Shown: positions 6,612 to 15,069, numbered from the stretch's first letter. The stretch: 20,183 nucleotides of DNA from CAYMLQ01 sp964390795 (GCA_964390795.1 CAYMLQ010000063.1:1-20183), one strand, 5' to 3'. Notes: generated from the sequence alone by a model not told the origin. Made by a program: numbers and translations.

Positions 6612-7699
6612 AACGGCGAATCCTTTTTGCACTGCCGGGCCTGCACCGCGTGTCGCGCGGGGCGGAGGCCGCCTTTGAGAACGTCGCCCGCGTGCTGGCC
6701 GGGCATCCGGACATGGAGGTGACGCTGCTCGGCAGCGGTCAGCCGCGCGAGGGCGATCCCTACCGCTTCATCCACGCTCCCCTGATTCCGCGCGAGCGTT
6801 TTGAGCGGTGGCCCAAGGTTCCGCCGCTGCGGAGCGACTACCGGTGGGAGGAGCTGACCTTCCTGCCCGGGCTGCTGCGGCGGATGAAGCCTGCGGACTA
6901 CGATGTCGCCGTGACGTGCAGTTTCCCGTTTGTACACTGGGCGCTGCGTGGGCTGCGGCGGGGCGGGCGGCCGCGCACGGTGTTCGTCACCCAGAACGGC
7001 GACTGGCCCGCGCGCCGGCTGAACGCCGAGTATCGGACGTTCGCTTGCGACGGACTCGTCTGCACGAATCCGGAGTACTATGAAAGGAACCGCGCCACGT
7101 GGCGGTGCGCGCTGATCCCCAACGGCGTGGAGGCCTCGCAGTTCGCGCCGGGCGCGCCGGAGCGGGCCGCCTTCGGGCTGCCTGACGGCGTCCCGCTGGT
7201 CCTGATGGTCAGCGCGCTGATTCCTTCCAAGTTCGTCCTTGAGGGTGTGCGGGCCGTGGCCGACCTGCCCGGCGTACACTTGGTGGTCGCCGGCGACGGG
7301 CCCCTGCGCGGCGAGGTGGACGCGCTGGTCGCTGCGCGGATGCCGGGGCGGTTCAAGCGCCTGACGACCACGATCGGCCGTATGCCGGCCCTGTACCGTA
7401 GCGCGGACGTGTTTCTGCATCTGAGCCGGGACGAGGCGTTCGGGAACGTGTATGTCGAGGCTCTGGCCACGGGGTTGCCCGTGGTGGCCCACGACTATCC
7501 CGTGGCCCGCTGGATTCTCGGCGGCGCGGGGAGACTGGTGGATTCACTCAATCTTACCGCTGTGACCGGCGCGCTCAGGGAGGCGCTGGCCGCGCGCCCG
7601 GATCGCGCGGGCCTGCACGCGGCCGCTGCGGAACGCTTCGACTGGAAGGTGGTGGCCAGCTTGTATGCGGACTTCTTAAGGGAGGTTGCCGAGTCATGA
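6608..7699 (+). CDS. Family 4 glycosyltransferase
   Basis: A GT-B fold retaining glycosyltransferase of 363 residues. ATG 6608 overlaps the upstream stop by 4 nt and begins MKRRILFALPGLHRVSRGAE, a typical GT4 start with the Gly-rich loop; the frame is open further upstream but that part is a shadow of the previous gene. In the C-terminal half, VSALIPSKFVLEGVRAV (201-217) gives the donor-binding strand with a Lys, VVAGDGPL (226-233) is standard, and EAFGNVYVEALATGLPVVA (276-294) carries the E-x7-E pair Glu276/Glu284. LIPNGVEASQF (169-179) lies between the two domains. It is coupled on both sides by ATGA overlaps to GT2 genes, so all three probably act on the same repeat unit. Donor and acceptor are unknown. 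Confidence 0.92.
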   Translation: MKRRILFALPGLHRVSRGAEAAFENVARVLAGHPDMEVTLLGSGQPREGDPYRFIHAPLIPRERFERWPKVPPLRSDYRWEELTFLPGLLRRMKPADYDVAVTCSFPFVHWALRGLRRGGRPRTVFVTQNGDWPARRLNAEYRTFACDGLVCTNPEYYERNRATWRCALIPNGVEASQFAPGAPERAAFGLPDGVPLVLMVSALIPSKFVLEGVRAVADLPGVHLVVAGDGPLRGEVDALVAARMPGRFKRLTTTIGRMPALYRSADVFLHLSRDEAFGNVYVEALATGLPVVAHDYPVARWILGGAGRLVDSLNLTAVTGALREALAARPDRAGLHAAAAERFDWKVVASLYADFLREVAES

Positions 7700-8751
7700 G
7701 CGGACTTGCTAACGAGCGTGCGGGCGAAAGGGAGCCGGTTGGCGTGGTGGTCATCGGACGCAACGAAGGCGACCGGTTCAAGCGGTGTCTGGAGTCGTTG
7801 AAGGGGCGTTGCGACCGGGTGATCTACGTCGATTCCGGCTCAACCGACGGCAGCGTCGCGATTGCCCGTTCGGCCGGCGCCGACGTGGTGGAACTCGATC
7901 TCTCCAAGCCGTTCAGCATGGCGCGGGCGCGGAACGCGGGCTTTGCGCGGCTGCGGGAGCGGGCCGCCGCGGTTGCGCTGGTGCAGTTCGTGGACGGCGA
8001 CTGCGTGGTGGCGGAAGGGTGGATGGAGAAGGCCTGCGACTGGCTGCGCGATCACCCTCAGACCGTGGCGGTGTGCGGACGCAGGCGCGAGCGCTTTCCA
8101 GAGAATTCGATCTACAACCGGTTTTGTGACATTGAGTGGGACACGCCCGTCGGCCCTGCCAAGGCGTGCGGCGGCGATGTGCTGATGCGGGTCGATGCGC
8201 TGGCTGCGGCAGGCGGTTTCCGCGAGGACCTGATCGCGGGCGAGGAGCCGGAACTGTGCCTTCGGCTTCGGCGCGCGGGTGGGGGGATTGACCGGATCGA
8301 CGCGGAGATGACGCAGCACGATGCCGCGATTCTGCACTGGGGTCAGTGGTGGCGGCGCAACGTGCGCGGCGGCTATGGAGCTATGGATGTGGTGACCCGG
8401 CTCGGCAAGGGGCCGGATACGCCGTTTCTCTTTCTCTCGAAGAGTGCGCGTACCTGGACGGTCGGCTGGCTGGCCGCGACGCTGCTTGCCACCGCTTTCG
8501 CTGCCGCTGCGCTCGGCCCGTTGGCTGCGGCCCTGTCGCTGGGCCTGTTTGCGCTGGTCTGGTTCGTGCAGGCCGTGAAGATCGGTGCGCATGCACGGCG
8601 CAAGGGGGCGGACCGGCTGACGTCGCTGGGTTACGGCCTTTGCGTCATGCTGGCCAAGTGGGCTCAGGTGTGCGGGCAGTGGCGCTATGGGCGCGACTGC
8701 AGGAACCGGCGCACGCCTCAACTGATCGAATACAAGCGGGGGCCGACATGA
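7696..8751 (+). CDS. Family 2 glycosyltransferase with C-terminal membrane segment
   Basis: A 351-residue GT-A glycosyltransferase. VVVIGRNEGDRFKRCLESL (17-35), VIYVDSGSTDGS (42-53), FSMARARNAG (73-82) and VQFVDGDCVV (96-105), with the metal-binding Asp-Gly-Asp at 100-102, identify the fold; IAGEEPELCLRLR (180-192) is the acceptor-side acidic motif. Residues about 256-292 form one long or two short hydrophobic helices, suggesting membrane attachment. The SMARARNAG stretch is typical of the branch found in EPS loci of PVC bacteria and Proteobacteria. It overlaps both neighbours by 4 nt; the next gene encodes an acetyltransferase. Confidence 0.9.
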   Translation: MSGLANERAGEREPVGVVVIGRNEGDRFKRCLESLKGRCDRVIYVDSGSTDGSVAIARSAGADVVELDLSKPFSMARARNAGFARLRERAAAVALVQFVDGDCVVAEGWMEKACDWLRDHPQTVAVCGRRRERFPENSIYNRFCDIEWDTPVGPAKACGGDVLMRVDALAAAGGFREDLIAGEEPELCLRLRRAGGGIDRIDAEMTQHDAAILHWGQWWRRNVRGGYGAMDVVTRLGKGPDTPFLFLSKSARTWTVGWLAATLLATAFAAAALGPLAAALSLGLFALVWFVQAVKIGAHARRKGADRLTSLGYGLCVMLAKWAQVCGQWRYGRDCRNRRTPQLIEYKRGPT

Positions 8752-9269
8752 CACCTTGGCAGGCGGATCGGGCGCGATACCCGAAAAAGGCCTTTGTGCG
8801 CGAGCAGTCGCTCTGGGCGCTCGCCGTCTACCGGTTCGGCCGCTGGAACGACGCGCGGTCGGCGGGCTTCTCGCGTCGGCTGAATGACCGGCTGTACTGG
8901 TTTCTTTTTCGCATAGTGGAGACGCTCACGGGCGTCAGCTTCACCAAGGCGTGCGAGATCGGCCCGGGGCTGCGCATCTACCATTTCGGAAATATTTTCA
9001 TCCACTCGGAGGTTAAGCTGGGCACCGGCTGCACGCTGCGGCAGGGCGTCACGATCGGTAACCGAGTGGAGGGCGGGCCGGTGCCCGTGGTGGAGGACGA
9101 CGTGGAGTTCGGCGCGTACGCGCAAGTGCTGGGAGGCATACGCATCGGGCGGGGTGCACGGATCGGCGCGCTGAGCGTGGTGCTGCAGGACGTGCCGCCG
9201 GGGCATACGGCGGTCGGCATTCCCGCGCGGATCATCCCGCCGAAGCCGTCAGCGGAGGGTCTCTCGTGA
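8748..9269 (+). CDS. Serine acetyltransferase-like hexapeptide O-acetyltransferase
   Basis: A 173-residue left-handed beta-helix acetyltransferase of the CysE/WcaB type, which uses acetyl-CoA. ATG 8748 overlaps the previous stop; reading further upstream in this frame only gives a shadow of that gene. Motifs: IGPGLRIYHFGNIFIHSEVK (71-90) with His79 at the catalytic position of the family, GCTLRQGVTIGNR (94-106), VVEDDVEFGAYAQVLGGIRIG (114-134) and DVPPGHTAVGIPARII (148-163). True serine acetyltransferases are about 270 residues with a helical N-terminal domain that binds serine acetyltransferase partners; this short form lacks most of it. Together with its place among glycosyltransferases this points to acetylation of a sugar in the polymer rather than cysteine synthesis. 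Confidence 0.88.
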   Translation: MTPWQADRARYPKKAFVREQSLWALAVYRFGRWNDARSAGFSRRLNDRLYWFLFRIVETLTGVSFTKACEIGPGLRIYHFGNIFIHSEVKLGTGCTLRQGVTIGNRVEGGPVPVVEDDVEFGAYAQVLGGIRIGRGARIGALSVVLQDVPPGHTAVGIPARIIPPKPSAEGLS

Positions 9270-10504
9270 CGCCGCAACATATCCTCTATCTCGCGCCGCG
9301 GCTGCCGAAGCTCTCGGAGACCTTCGTGTATCGGGAGCTGTTCGCCTTGCGTACGGCCGGGGTGCGTGTCTCTGCCGCGTCGGTGCATGCGCCGGAACGG
9401 GGGCTGGGCAGCGACGCGCTCGAACGCCTGGCGGACGAGACGGTCAGCCTGTACGGCGCGGGCATCGCGCGGCTGCTCCTGTGCATCCTCGCGGAGGCGC
9501 TGCGTCATCCCTGCGCGGCGGCTGCGACTCTGGCGCTTGCCGTGCGCGATGCCCTGCGGGCTGGGGACGCGCGTGGCGCGGCGCGCCTGAAGATCGTGTG
9601 GCACGGTCTGGTCGGCTTGGCCTTGGCGCGGCGAGGGCGGGCCTTGGGCGTCACGCATCTGCATGCGCATTTCGCGCATATGTCCGCAAGCATCGCTATG
9701 TACGCCGCGCGGCAACTGGGGTGCCGTTTCAGTTTCACCGGGCACGCGGCTGATCTTTTCCGGGACCGGGTGCTGTTGCCGGAGAAGCTTGCGCGCGCCG
9801 CGTTTGTCGCCTGCATCAGCCATTGGCACCGCGCGTTCTATTGTTCGTTGGTCAGCCGTCCGGACGAGGCGTATCCGTTGGTGCGCTGCGGGGTGGACCC
9901 GTCCGAGTTCGCGCCGGCACCGCCACGGGCTGCGGCCGCCCCGCTGCGGATTGTCGCGGTCGGCCGCCTGGTGCCCAAGAAGGGTTTCGACCTGCTTGTG
10001 GACGCGCTCGGTAAGCTGCGTGCTCAGTGCGTCCCTTTCACCTGCAAGCTGCTGGGTGACGGTCCTGAGCGCGAGGCGCTGGCCGCCCGTGTGGCCGCGC
10101 TGGGGCTTCAGGCGGAGGTCGAGCTGGTGGGCGCGGCGCAGAATGCGGCGGTGCGGGCGGCTCTCGCCGAGGCTGACCTCTTCGTTCTGCCGTGCAGGCA
10201 GGAATCGGACGGGGATCGCGACGGCATTCCTGTGGCGCTGATGGAGGCGATGGCCTGCGCGGTGTGCGCCGTGAGCGGCGACCTGCCTGCCATTCGCGAG
10301 CTGATCGAGAACGGGAAGACCGGCTATTTGACGCCGCCCGGAGACGCCTCTGCGCTGGCCGGCCTGCTGGGCCGCCTAGCCCGGCAGTCGGAGGAGCGTT
10401 CGCGCGTTGCCCAGGCCGGCCGCGCGCACATTGAGCGGGAGTTCTCGCTGGCGCCTAACAGCTTGCGTCTGCAACAGTCGTTTGCTAAATTGAACCGAGA
10501 TTAA
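9266..10504 (+). CDS. Family 4 glycosyltransferase (WcaL-like, colanic-acid type)
   Basis: A 412-residue GT-B glycosyltransferase. The start is GTG 9266, overlapping the preceding TGA (GTGA) with CGGAGGG 6-12 nt upstream; it gives the family-typical beginning APRLPKLSETFVYRE (10-24). HLHAHFAH (131-138) and SFTGHAADLF (156-165) are the acceptor-domain motifs of the WcaL/AmsK-like branch. IVAVGRLVPKKGFDLLVDAL (229-248) and LLGDGPERE (262-270) form the donor domain, and DGIPVALMEAMA (319-330) is the E-x7-E motif with Asp319 in place of the first Glu, a substitution common in this branch. A 20-nt gap separates it from the next gene, the first break in an otherwise overlapping run. Confidence 0.92.
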   Translation: MTPQHILYLAPRLPKLSETFVYRELFALRTAGVRVSAASVHAPERGLGSDALERLADETVSLYGAGIARLLLCILAEALRHPCAAAATLALAVRDALRAGDARGAARLKIVWHGLVGLALARRGRALGVTHLHAHFAHMSASIAMYAARQLGCRFSFTGHAADLFRDRVLLPEKLARAAFVACISHWHRAFYCSLVSRPDEAYPLVRCGVDPSEFAPAPPRAAAAPLRIVAVGRLVPKKGFDLLVDALGKLRAQCVPFTCKLLGDGPEREALAARVAALGLQAEVELVGAAQNAAVRAALAEADLFVLPCRQESDGDRDGIPVALMEAMACAVCAVSGDLPAIRELIENGKTGYLTPPGDASALAGLLGRLARQSEERSRVAQAGRAHIEREFSLAPNSLRLQQSFAKLNRD

Positions 10505-10524
10505 TACGGTGAAGGAGTTACACC

Positions 10525-11445
10525 ATGGCGATGCGTTATGTGTTGATCACACCCTGCCGTGACGAGGCTGAATACGCCAGGCGCTGCATTGACAGCGTGC
10601 TAAAGCAGACGCGCCGGCCAGACCTGTGGGTTTTCGTGGATGACGGCTCGAGCGACGCCACGCCCACCATCCTGGCCGAGTACGCCGCCTGCCATCCGTG
10701 GATTCAGGTGGTGCGGCGTGAGGACCGGGGGAGGCGCGCGGTCGGCCCCGGCGTGGTGGACGCCTTCTATGCGGGCTTCGAGACCGTGAAGCTCGACGAG
10801 TACGATTTTCTGTGCAAATTTGACCTCGACCTCGACTTGCCCCCGCGCTATTTCGAGATCCTGCTTGACCGAATGGCCGCAGACCCGCGGCTGGGCACCT
10901 GTAGCGGCAAGGCCTACTTCATAGACGCCCGGACCGGCGCGCAGGTCAGCGAGAAGTGCGGCGACGAAATGTCCGTCGGCATGACCAAGTTCTACCGCAC
11001 GGCCTGTTTCGGCGAAGTGGGCGGGTTCGTGCGCGAGGTGATGTGGGACGGCATCGACTGCCACCGCTGCCGTTTGCTGGGCTGGAAGGCGTGCAGTTGG
11101 GACGAGCCCGAGCTTCGCTTTATTCACCTGCGGCCCATGGGGTCGAGCCAGCAAAGCATTTGGACCGGCCGCATGCGCCACGGTTACGGTCAGTACTTCA
11201 TGGGCACCGGCCTGCTCTACATGACGGTCAGTTCCCTTTTCAGGATGACCGTTCCGCCTTTCGTGCTCGGCGGGCTGGCCATGTGGTGGGGCTATGTCCG
11301 CAGCCTGCTGGACCGCAAGCCGCGCTACGGCGACCTTGCGTTCCGCGCCTTTCTGCGCCGCTATCAGATGCGTTGCCTGCTGGTTGGAAAGCGGCGCGCC
11401 ACGCGCGAGCTGGATGAGTCTGCCTGCCGAAAGGGAGCAAGCTGA
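10525..11445 (+). CDS. Family 2 glycosyltransferase
   Basis: A 306-residue GT-A glycosyltransferase. ATG 10525 follows a clear AAGGAG ribosome binding site at about 10511-10516; it begins MAMRYVLITPCRDEAEYA. Motifs: VFVDDGSSDATP (37-48), KFDLDLDLP (98-106) as the DxD metal site, a GKAYFID strand (128-134) and VMWDGIDCHRCRLLGW (172-187) at the acceptor position. A hydrophobic stretch at about 228-256 may attach it to the membrane. Its stop shares one base with the start of the Wza-like gene (TGATG, 11443-11447), linking the last glycosyltransferase to export. Sugar specificity is not readable. Confidence 0.9.
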   Translation: MAMRYVLITPCRDEAEYARRCIDSVLKQTRRPDLWVFVDDGSSDATPTILAEYAACHPWIQVVRREDRGRRAVGPGVVDAFYAGFETVKLDEYDFLCKFDLDLDLPPRYFEILLDRMAADPRLGTCSGKAYFIDARTGAQVSEKCGDEMSVGMTKFYRTACFGEVGGFVREVMWDGIDCHRCRLLGWKACSWDEPELRFIHLRPMGSSQQSIWTGRMRHGYGQYFMGTGLLYMTVSSLFRMTVPPFVLGGLAMWWGYVRSLLDRKPRYGDLAFRAFLRRYQMRCLLVGKRRATRELDESACRKGAS

Positions 11446-12605
11446 TGAGCGGTGCCCGGCGTTTGACGGTGTTTCTGCCGCTGGCCGGCGCGCTGAGCGC
11501 CGTGTTGCTGGCGCTGTGCGCCTGCACCAGCTCGCAGCCGTCCGCGTCCGCCGTGTTTGCGGCCAAGGATGCCGGCGCGCCTTTCGCGGCCTCGACCAAT
11601 GCGTTCCCCGACCGGTTCTTCACCTCCGAGATCAAGGCGCCGACCAAGCAGTATGCCTCGCAGGAGACGGTGACCGGCTTTTCCTCGAACACCGTCTCCG
11701 CCTATCACCTCGGTCCGGGGGACAAGTTCGCTTTCCTTGTTCGGGGGCGGGAGGATGTCTCCTTGCCATCCGTCACGGTTTCGCCTGACGGCGCCGTGGC
11801 CCTGCCGCTGGCGGGCATCGTGCAGGTCGGGGGGCGGACGCTGCGCGACGTCACCGACCAGGTGCGGAGTCAGCTCTGCGTGTATTTCGACAAGCCCGAG
11901 GTCACCCTCGTGATGCAGGAGTACAACAACAACACGGTGTTTGTTCTGGGGCGTGTCACCCATCCCGGCGCGGTGCGCTTCAACGGTCAGGGCACGCTGC
12001 TGGAGGCGTTGGCGCTCGCCGGGGGGCTTCCGGTCGACACGCAGAAGTCGTTTCTGACGCGGTGCATGATCGTGCGCGGCAAAGAGCTGGCGCTCTGGAT
12101 CGACCTCAAGGAGCTGCTTGAGAACGGGAATCTGGCGCTGAACGCCAAACTGCAGAACGGCGACCTCATCTTCATCCCCCAGAGCGATGATCAGATCGCG
12201 CATGTCATGGGCGAGGTGGTCACGCCGGGCGTCCTCCTGCTGCGCTCCGAAATGACGGTGCTGGATGCCATCATGCAGTCTGGCGGGGTGACCAAGAGCG
12301 CGAACGCGCAGCATGTCTTTCTGGTGCGCGCGCATGAGGAGCAGGGGCTGGTCCAGGACATCAACCTCGACGAGATTACCCGGCACGGCGATTTCCGGCG
12401 CAATTACGTCCTGCGCGACGGCGACATTCTGTATGTCAGCGAGAGCGGCCTCAGCCGGTTCAACTACTACATGACCCAGATGCTGCCGGCCATGAAGGTC
12501 ATTGATTTCACCCTGACGGCCGCAGAGCGGGTCGGCGCCATGCAGGAGTTGCGCCTCAAGCTCTGGGGGCAGCAGGGGTTCGTAAACGGCGGCAGCAACA
12601 ATTGA
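11445..12605 (+). CDS. Wza-like polysaccharide export lipoprotein
   Basis: The outer-membrane polysaccharide channel family (OPX). The 386-residue protein, close to the length of E. coli Wza, starts with a lipoprotein signal: basic residues, a hydrophobic core and LCAC ending at Cys27, the likely lipidated residue; Cys at -2 is unusual. YHLGPGDKFAFLV (87-99) starts the poly-export domain, which runs to VTLVMQEYNNNTVFVLG (153-169); two SLBB domains follow, VLGRVTHPGAVRF (167-179) to NGDLIFIPQ (238-246) and VMGEVVTPGVLLL (254-266) to RDGDILYV (324-331). The C-terminal segment 338-370 would form the outer-membrane helix. The next gene, the Wzc-like partner, starts 8 nt downstream. Confidence 0.93.
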   Translation: MSGARRLTVFLPLAGALSAVLLALCACTSSQPSASAVFAAKDAGAPFAASTNAFPDRFFTSEIKAPTKQYASQETVTGFSSNTVSAYHLGPGDKFAFLVRGREDVSLPSVTVSPDGAVALPLAGIVQVGGRTLRDVTDQVRSQLCVYFDKPEVTLVMQEYNNNTVFVLGRVTHPGAVRFNGQGTLLEALALAGGLPVDTQKSFLTRCMIVRGKELALWIDLKELLENGNLALNAKLQNGDLIFIPQSDDQIAHVMGEVVTPGVLLLRSEMTVLDAIMQSGGVTKSANAQHVFLVRAHEEQGLVQDINLDEITRHGDFRRNYVLRDGDILYVSESGLSRFNYYMTQMLPAMKVIDFTLTAAERVGAMQELRLKLWGQQGFVNGGSNN

Positions 12606-12613
12606 CAGGCTCC

Positions 12614-14833
12614 ATGGACACACGACAAGATCAGGATATACGGCTCCGGCACATCGGGGAAGGGCGCAAGGCCAAGCCCTTTTTGCCGCTCGTGTTTGTG
12701 CAGCGGCGCGGCTTGCTGATCCTGGCGCTCGGCGGGCTGCTCAGCCTGGCCTGCAGTCTGCTGGTGCAGCCGTTCGTGCGGCCCACCTACGCGGCCGACG
12801 CGCTGCTGCGCTTGGATCCCGCCAAGGAGCCGACGCTGGACGGGCGCGAGCGCGACATGATCCCCGGAAACCTGGGCGACTACTCCCGCACGCTGGTCGC
12901 GCGGATTGCCGGGTACGATGTCGCCCGAGAGGCGGTGAGCCGGATGCCGGCCACCAACTTCCCGGCGTTTCTGGAGGCCGATGACGGACCCGACCGCAAC
13001 GTCTACCGTCTGATCAGCCGCGTCAAGATCATGGAGGTGCCCCGCTCCTATCTCATCAGCGCCCGTATCACCGCGCCGCAGCCGGACGGTCTGGGGCCGG
13101 CCCTGAACACGCTGCTCGAAGTCTTCATCGAGCGCATCCAGAGGGAGCAGGAGCAGCAGTATGTGCGGCGCTTGTCGTACTTGCGGGAGGAGCGCCAGAA
13201 GATGGTGGAGCGCATCGCGGAGCAGCGCGAGGCGTTGCTGGCTTTGGCCGACACCGTGGAGAGCAAGTCCTTTCTGCACGAGGCCTACACCGCGCACCTG
13301 ACCAAGGCAGAGCAGATCCAGCGCCTGTACTGGGAGGCCGAGGCGGTGCGCGCGGACAAGGCGAGCCAGTTAAAGCGGGCGCTCCGCGACCAGGAGCTGC
13401 TCGCCAAGCTCGATCAGCAGCCCTTCGCGGACGAGCGCGTGGCCGACAACTTCGGCATCAACCGCATCGAGCAGTGGACCTACGAGCAGCTTCAGAGCCT
13501 GCGGGCCAACATCGACGGGCTGACCCCGCAGAACGCCGACCGGCAATACATCGAAGCCCGCATGAAGGCCATGAACGAGTATCTCACCACGTACAAGAGC
13601 CGCGTGAATGACGAGACCATCCGCAATTTGCGGGAGAAGCGGACATTCGAGCTTGAGTCCGAGGTGATCAAGGCGCGCAGCGTGTGCGCCTCGGCCACCG
13701 AGACGGCGCAGACGCTGGCGGCGCAGCTCGAGTGCGCGCGAACCGAGTCGTCGGCCGTTTCCGAGGCCATTTTCCAGGCCGCCAACCTCAGCTTTGCGGT
13801 CGGCCAGCTGCGCACCCGCCTGGCCGCGCTGGACAACCGTATCGACGATTGCGAGCTGGAGGCGAAAGCGCCCGTACGCATCTCCATCGACAAGTACGCG
13901 GTGACGCCGCAGCGGACGGCGACGGCCACCACCAACAGAGTGACCCTGCTGGCCCTCGCGCTGGCCTTCGGCTTCGGCAGCGTGCTGGTCATCGTGATGG
14001 CCTTTGACCTGCTTGACAACCGCATCCGCACGCCGCGCGAACTGGAGCTGGCGCTAGGCGCTCCCGGCCCCGACCCGATCGCCTCGTACGTCTCCTCCGT
14101 CTCCTCCGACGCGGATTTCGCGCGCGCCACGCTCGCTGCGCACGGTCACGGCTCTGTCCACGCGATCCGCGAGCTGGCCGTCCGCCTGAACTTCGAGTGC
14201 GAGCGGGGGGGGCGCGTGTTCGTGTTCTGCGGGCTCAATCCGCGCTGCGGCGTAACCCGCCTCGCCATCAACACGGCCCATGCCCTGACCGCCCTGCGGA
14301 AGCCTGTCGTGCTGCTCGAGACGAATGTGGCCCGCCCTGGCTTGGCGGCGGCGCTCGGGCTGCCGCCGGGACCCGGACTGGAAACCGCGCTGCGGGAGGA
14401 CGGCCAGCCTTGGGCGGAGCTGACGCGGACCGACTCCGAGCGCGGCTTGCGGGCGCTCCCGGCCGAGGGCGGCGGCCGGCCCCCGGCCTTCTCGAGGATC
14501 GCCGACATCTTGCGCGAGGCCCGCGAGGCCGATACCACGCTGATCGTGGACGCTGGCTGTGTGCTGGACGACGATATGAGCTACTTTACGGCGATCCACG
14601 CGGACGCCGTCATCCTTGTGGCCCGGCAGGATGTCAGCCAGTACCGCCGGCTCCGTCAAACGATTGACCGCATGGTGCAGGCGGGTGTTCCCGCCCTGAC
14701 CGCCATCCTCAATGACAGTCGGCCGCTCTGGCTCGCGGGCGTGTTTGACCGGGTGCAGCGCGCGTTGTCCCTTCTGACCCGGCTGCATCAAGGCGCCTGC
14801 GGACTCCTGCGCCGGCGGAAGAACCGGTCATAG
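12614..14833 (+). CDS. Wzc/GumC-like chain-length determinant with degenerate ATPase (pseudo BY-kinase)
   Basis: A 739-residue inner-membrane copolymerase. ATG 12614 is preferred over the TTG at 12602 that overlaps the Wza-like gene stop. It has a transmembrane segment at about 32-54, a Wzz-type periplasmic domain with long coiled-coil stretches (about 170-260 and 310-415), a second membrane segment (about 443-465) and a cytosolic P-loop domain introduced by DNRIRTPRELELALGAP (468-484). The nucleotide site is broken: Walker A reads CGLNPRCGVTRL (539-550) with Val547 where the catalytic Lys belongs, and the A' motif reads LLETNVARP (567-575), with Glu and Asn for the two Asp. Walker B (LIVDAGCV, 643-650) is kept. 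There is no Tyr-rich tail; it ends in LLRRRKNRS. It probably acts structurally, without tyrosine autophosphorylation. Confidence 0.88.
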   Translation: MDTRQDQDIRLRHIGEGRKAKPFLPLVFVQRRGLLILALGGLLSLACSLLVQPFVRPTYAADALLRLDPAKEPTLDGRERDMIPGNLGDYSRTLVARIAGYDVAREAVSRMPATNFPAFLEADDGPDRNVYRLISRVKIMEVPRSYLISARITAPQPDGLGPALNTLLEVFIERIQREQEQQYVRRLSYLREERQKMVERIAEQREALLALADTVESKSFLHEAYTAHLTKAEQIQRLYWEAEAVRADKASQLKRALRDQELLAKLDQQPFADERVADNFGINRIEQWTYEQLQSLRANIDGLTPQNADRQYIEARMKAMNEYLTTYKSRVNDETIRNLREKRTFELESEVIKARSVCASATETAQTLAAQLECARTESSAVSEAIFQAANLSFAVGQLRTRLAALDNRIDDCELEAKAPVRISIDKYAVTPQRTATATTNRVTLLALALAFGFGSVLVIVMAFDLLDNRIRTPRELELALGAPGPDPIASYVSSVSSDADFARATLAAHGHGSVHAIRELAVRLNFECERGGRVFVFCGLNPRCGVTRLAINTAHALTALRKPVVLLETNVARPGLAAALGLPPGPGLETALREDGQPWAELTRTDSERGLRALPAEGGGRPPAFSRIADILREAREADTTLIVDAGCVLDDDMSYFTAIHADAVILVARQDVSQYRRLRQTIDRMVQAGVPALTAILNDSRPLWLAGVFDRVQRALSLLTRLHQGACGLLRRRKNRS

Positions 14834-15019
14834 TCGCAGGCCGCCCGTTTTCAGGTGCTGCGCGAAGAACACAACAGACCCCATCGGCGTCACTTTCGAC
14901 CCGGCGTCCCAGTCCACCTCGAAGCACTCCCCGCCGCCGCGCACCAGCAGCCTGCCAATCTCCGCTTGATCCGAAAGCGCCTCTGTGGCATCCTTCTCGC
15001 ACGCAACGGTGTCGTTCAT
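14828..15019 (-). pseudogene. Truncated transposase-like fragment (IS remnant), 63 codons
   Basis: A short minus-strand frame starting at ATG 15019 behind a good AAAGGAG site, ending at TGA 14830-14828, and overlapping the end of the convergent Wzc-like gene. Its last third, FEVDWDAGSKVTPMGSVVFF (33-52) followed by AQHLKTGGL, resembles from memory the N-terminal region of IS4/IS1380-type transposases, where a Pro-Val-Thr, Gly, Phe-Phe, Leu-Lys pattern precedes the DDE domain. The frame stops just after this, so nearly the whole transposase is missing. No database comparison was possible. If it is not a remnant, it would be an unrecognised small protein. Confidence 0.45.
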
Positions 15020-15069
15020 CCCATACTCCTTTCTTAGTCCGATTGGAAGTATAGGACGCACCGTTGCGT
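15001..15069. repeat. 11-bp inverted repeat around the start of the transposase-like fragment
   Basis: ACGCAACGGTG (15001-15011) is the exact reverse complement of CACCGTTGCGT (15059-15069), with 47 nt between. Read on the minus strand, the outer arm lies upstream of the ribosome binding site and the inner arm lies just inside the coding part, so a transcript crossing the whole region could fold over the AAAGGAG and ATG. The outer arm also contains a competing hairpin, GACGCA-CCGT-TGCGTC (15055-15070). Confidence 0.6.
15048..15053 (-). promoter_or_regulatory. Possible -10 element (TATACT) for the transposase-like fragment
   Basis: On the minus strand TATACT matches five of six bases of the -10 consensus and stands 29 nt before ATG 15019. 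No good -35 is visible 16-18 bp upstream. A transcript starting here would begin near 15041, inside the loop of the inverted repeat, and so would lack its outer arm. Confidence 0.3.

Noticed and set aside
8748..9269. Housekeeping cysteine-synthesis serine acetyltransferase (cysE)
   Set aside because: The protein is about 100 residues shorter than true CysE, lacks most of the helical N-terminal domain and sits inside a run of overlapping glycosyltransferase genes.
11364..12623. Long minus-strand open frame (about 419 codons) lying opposite the Wza-like gene
   Set aside because: It is an antisense shadow in GC-rich DNA. Its translation is rich in Arg, His, Gln and Pro with no domain pattern, while the plus strand encodes a full-length Wza-like protein.
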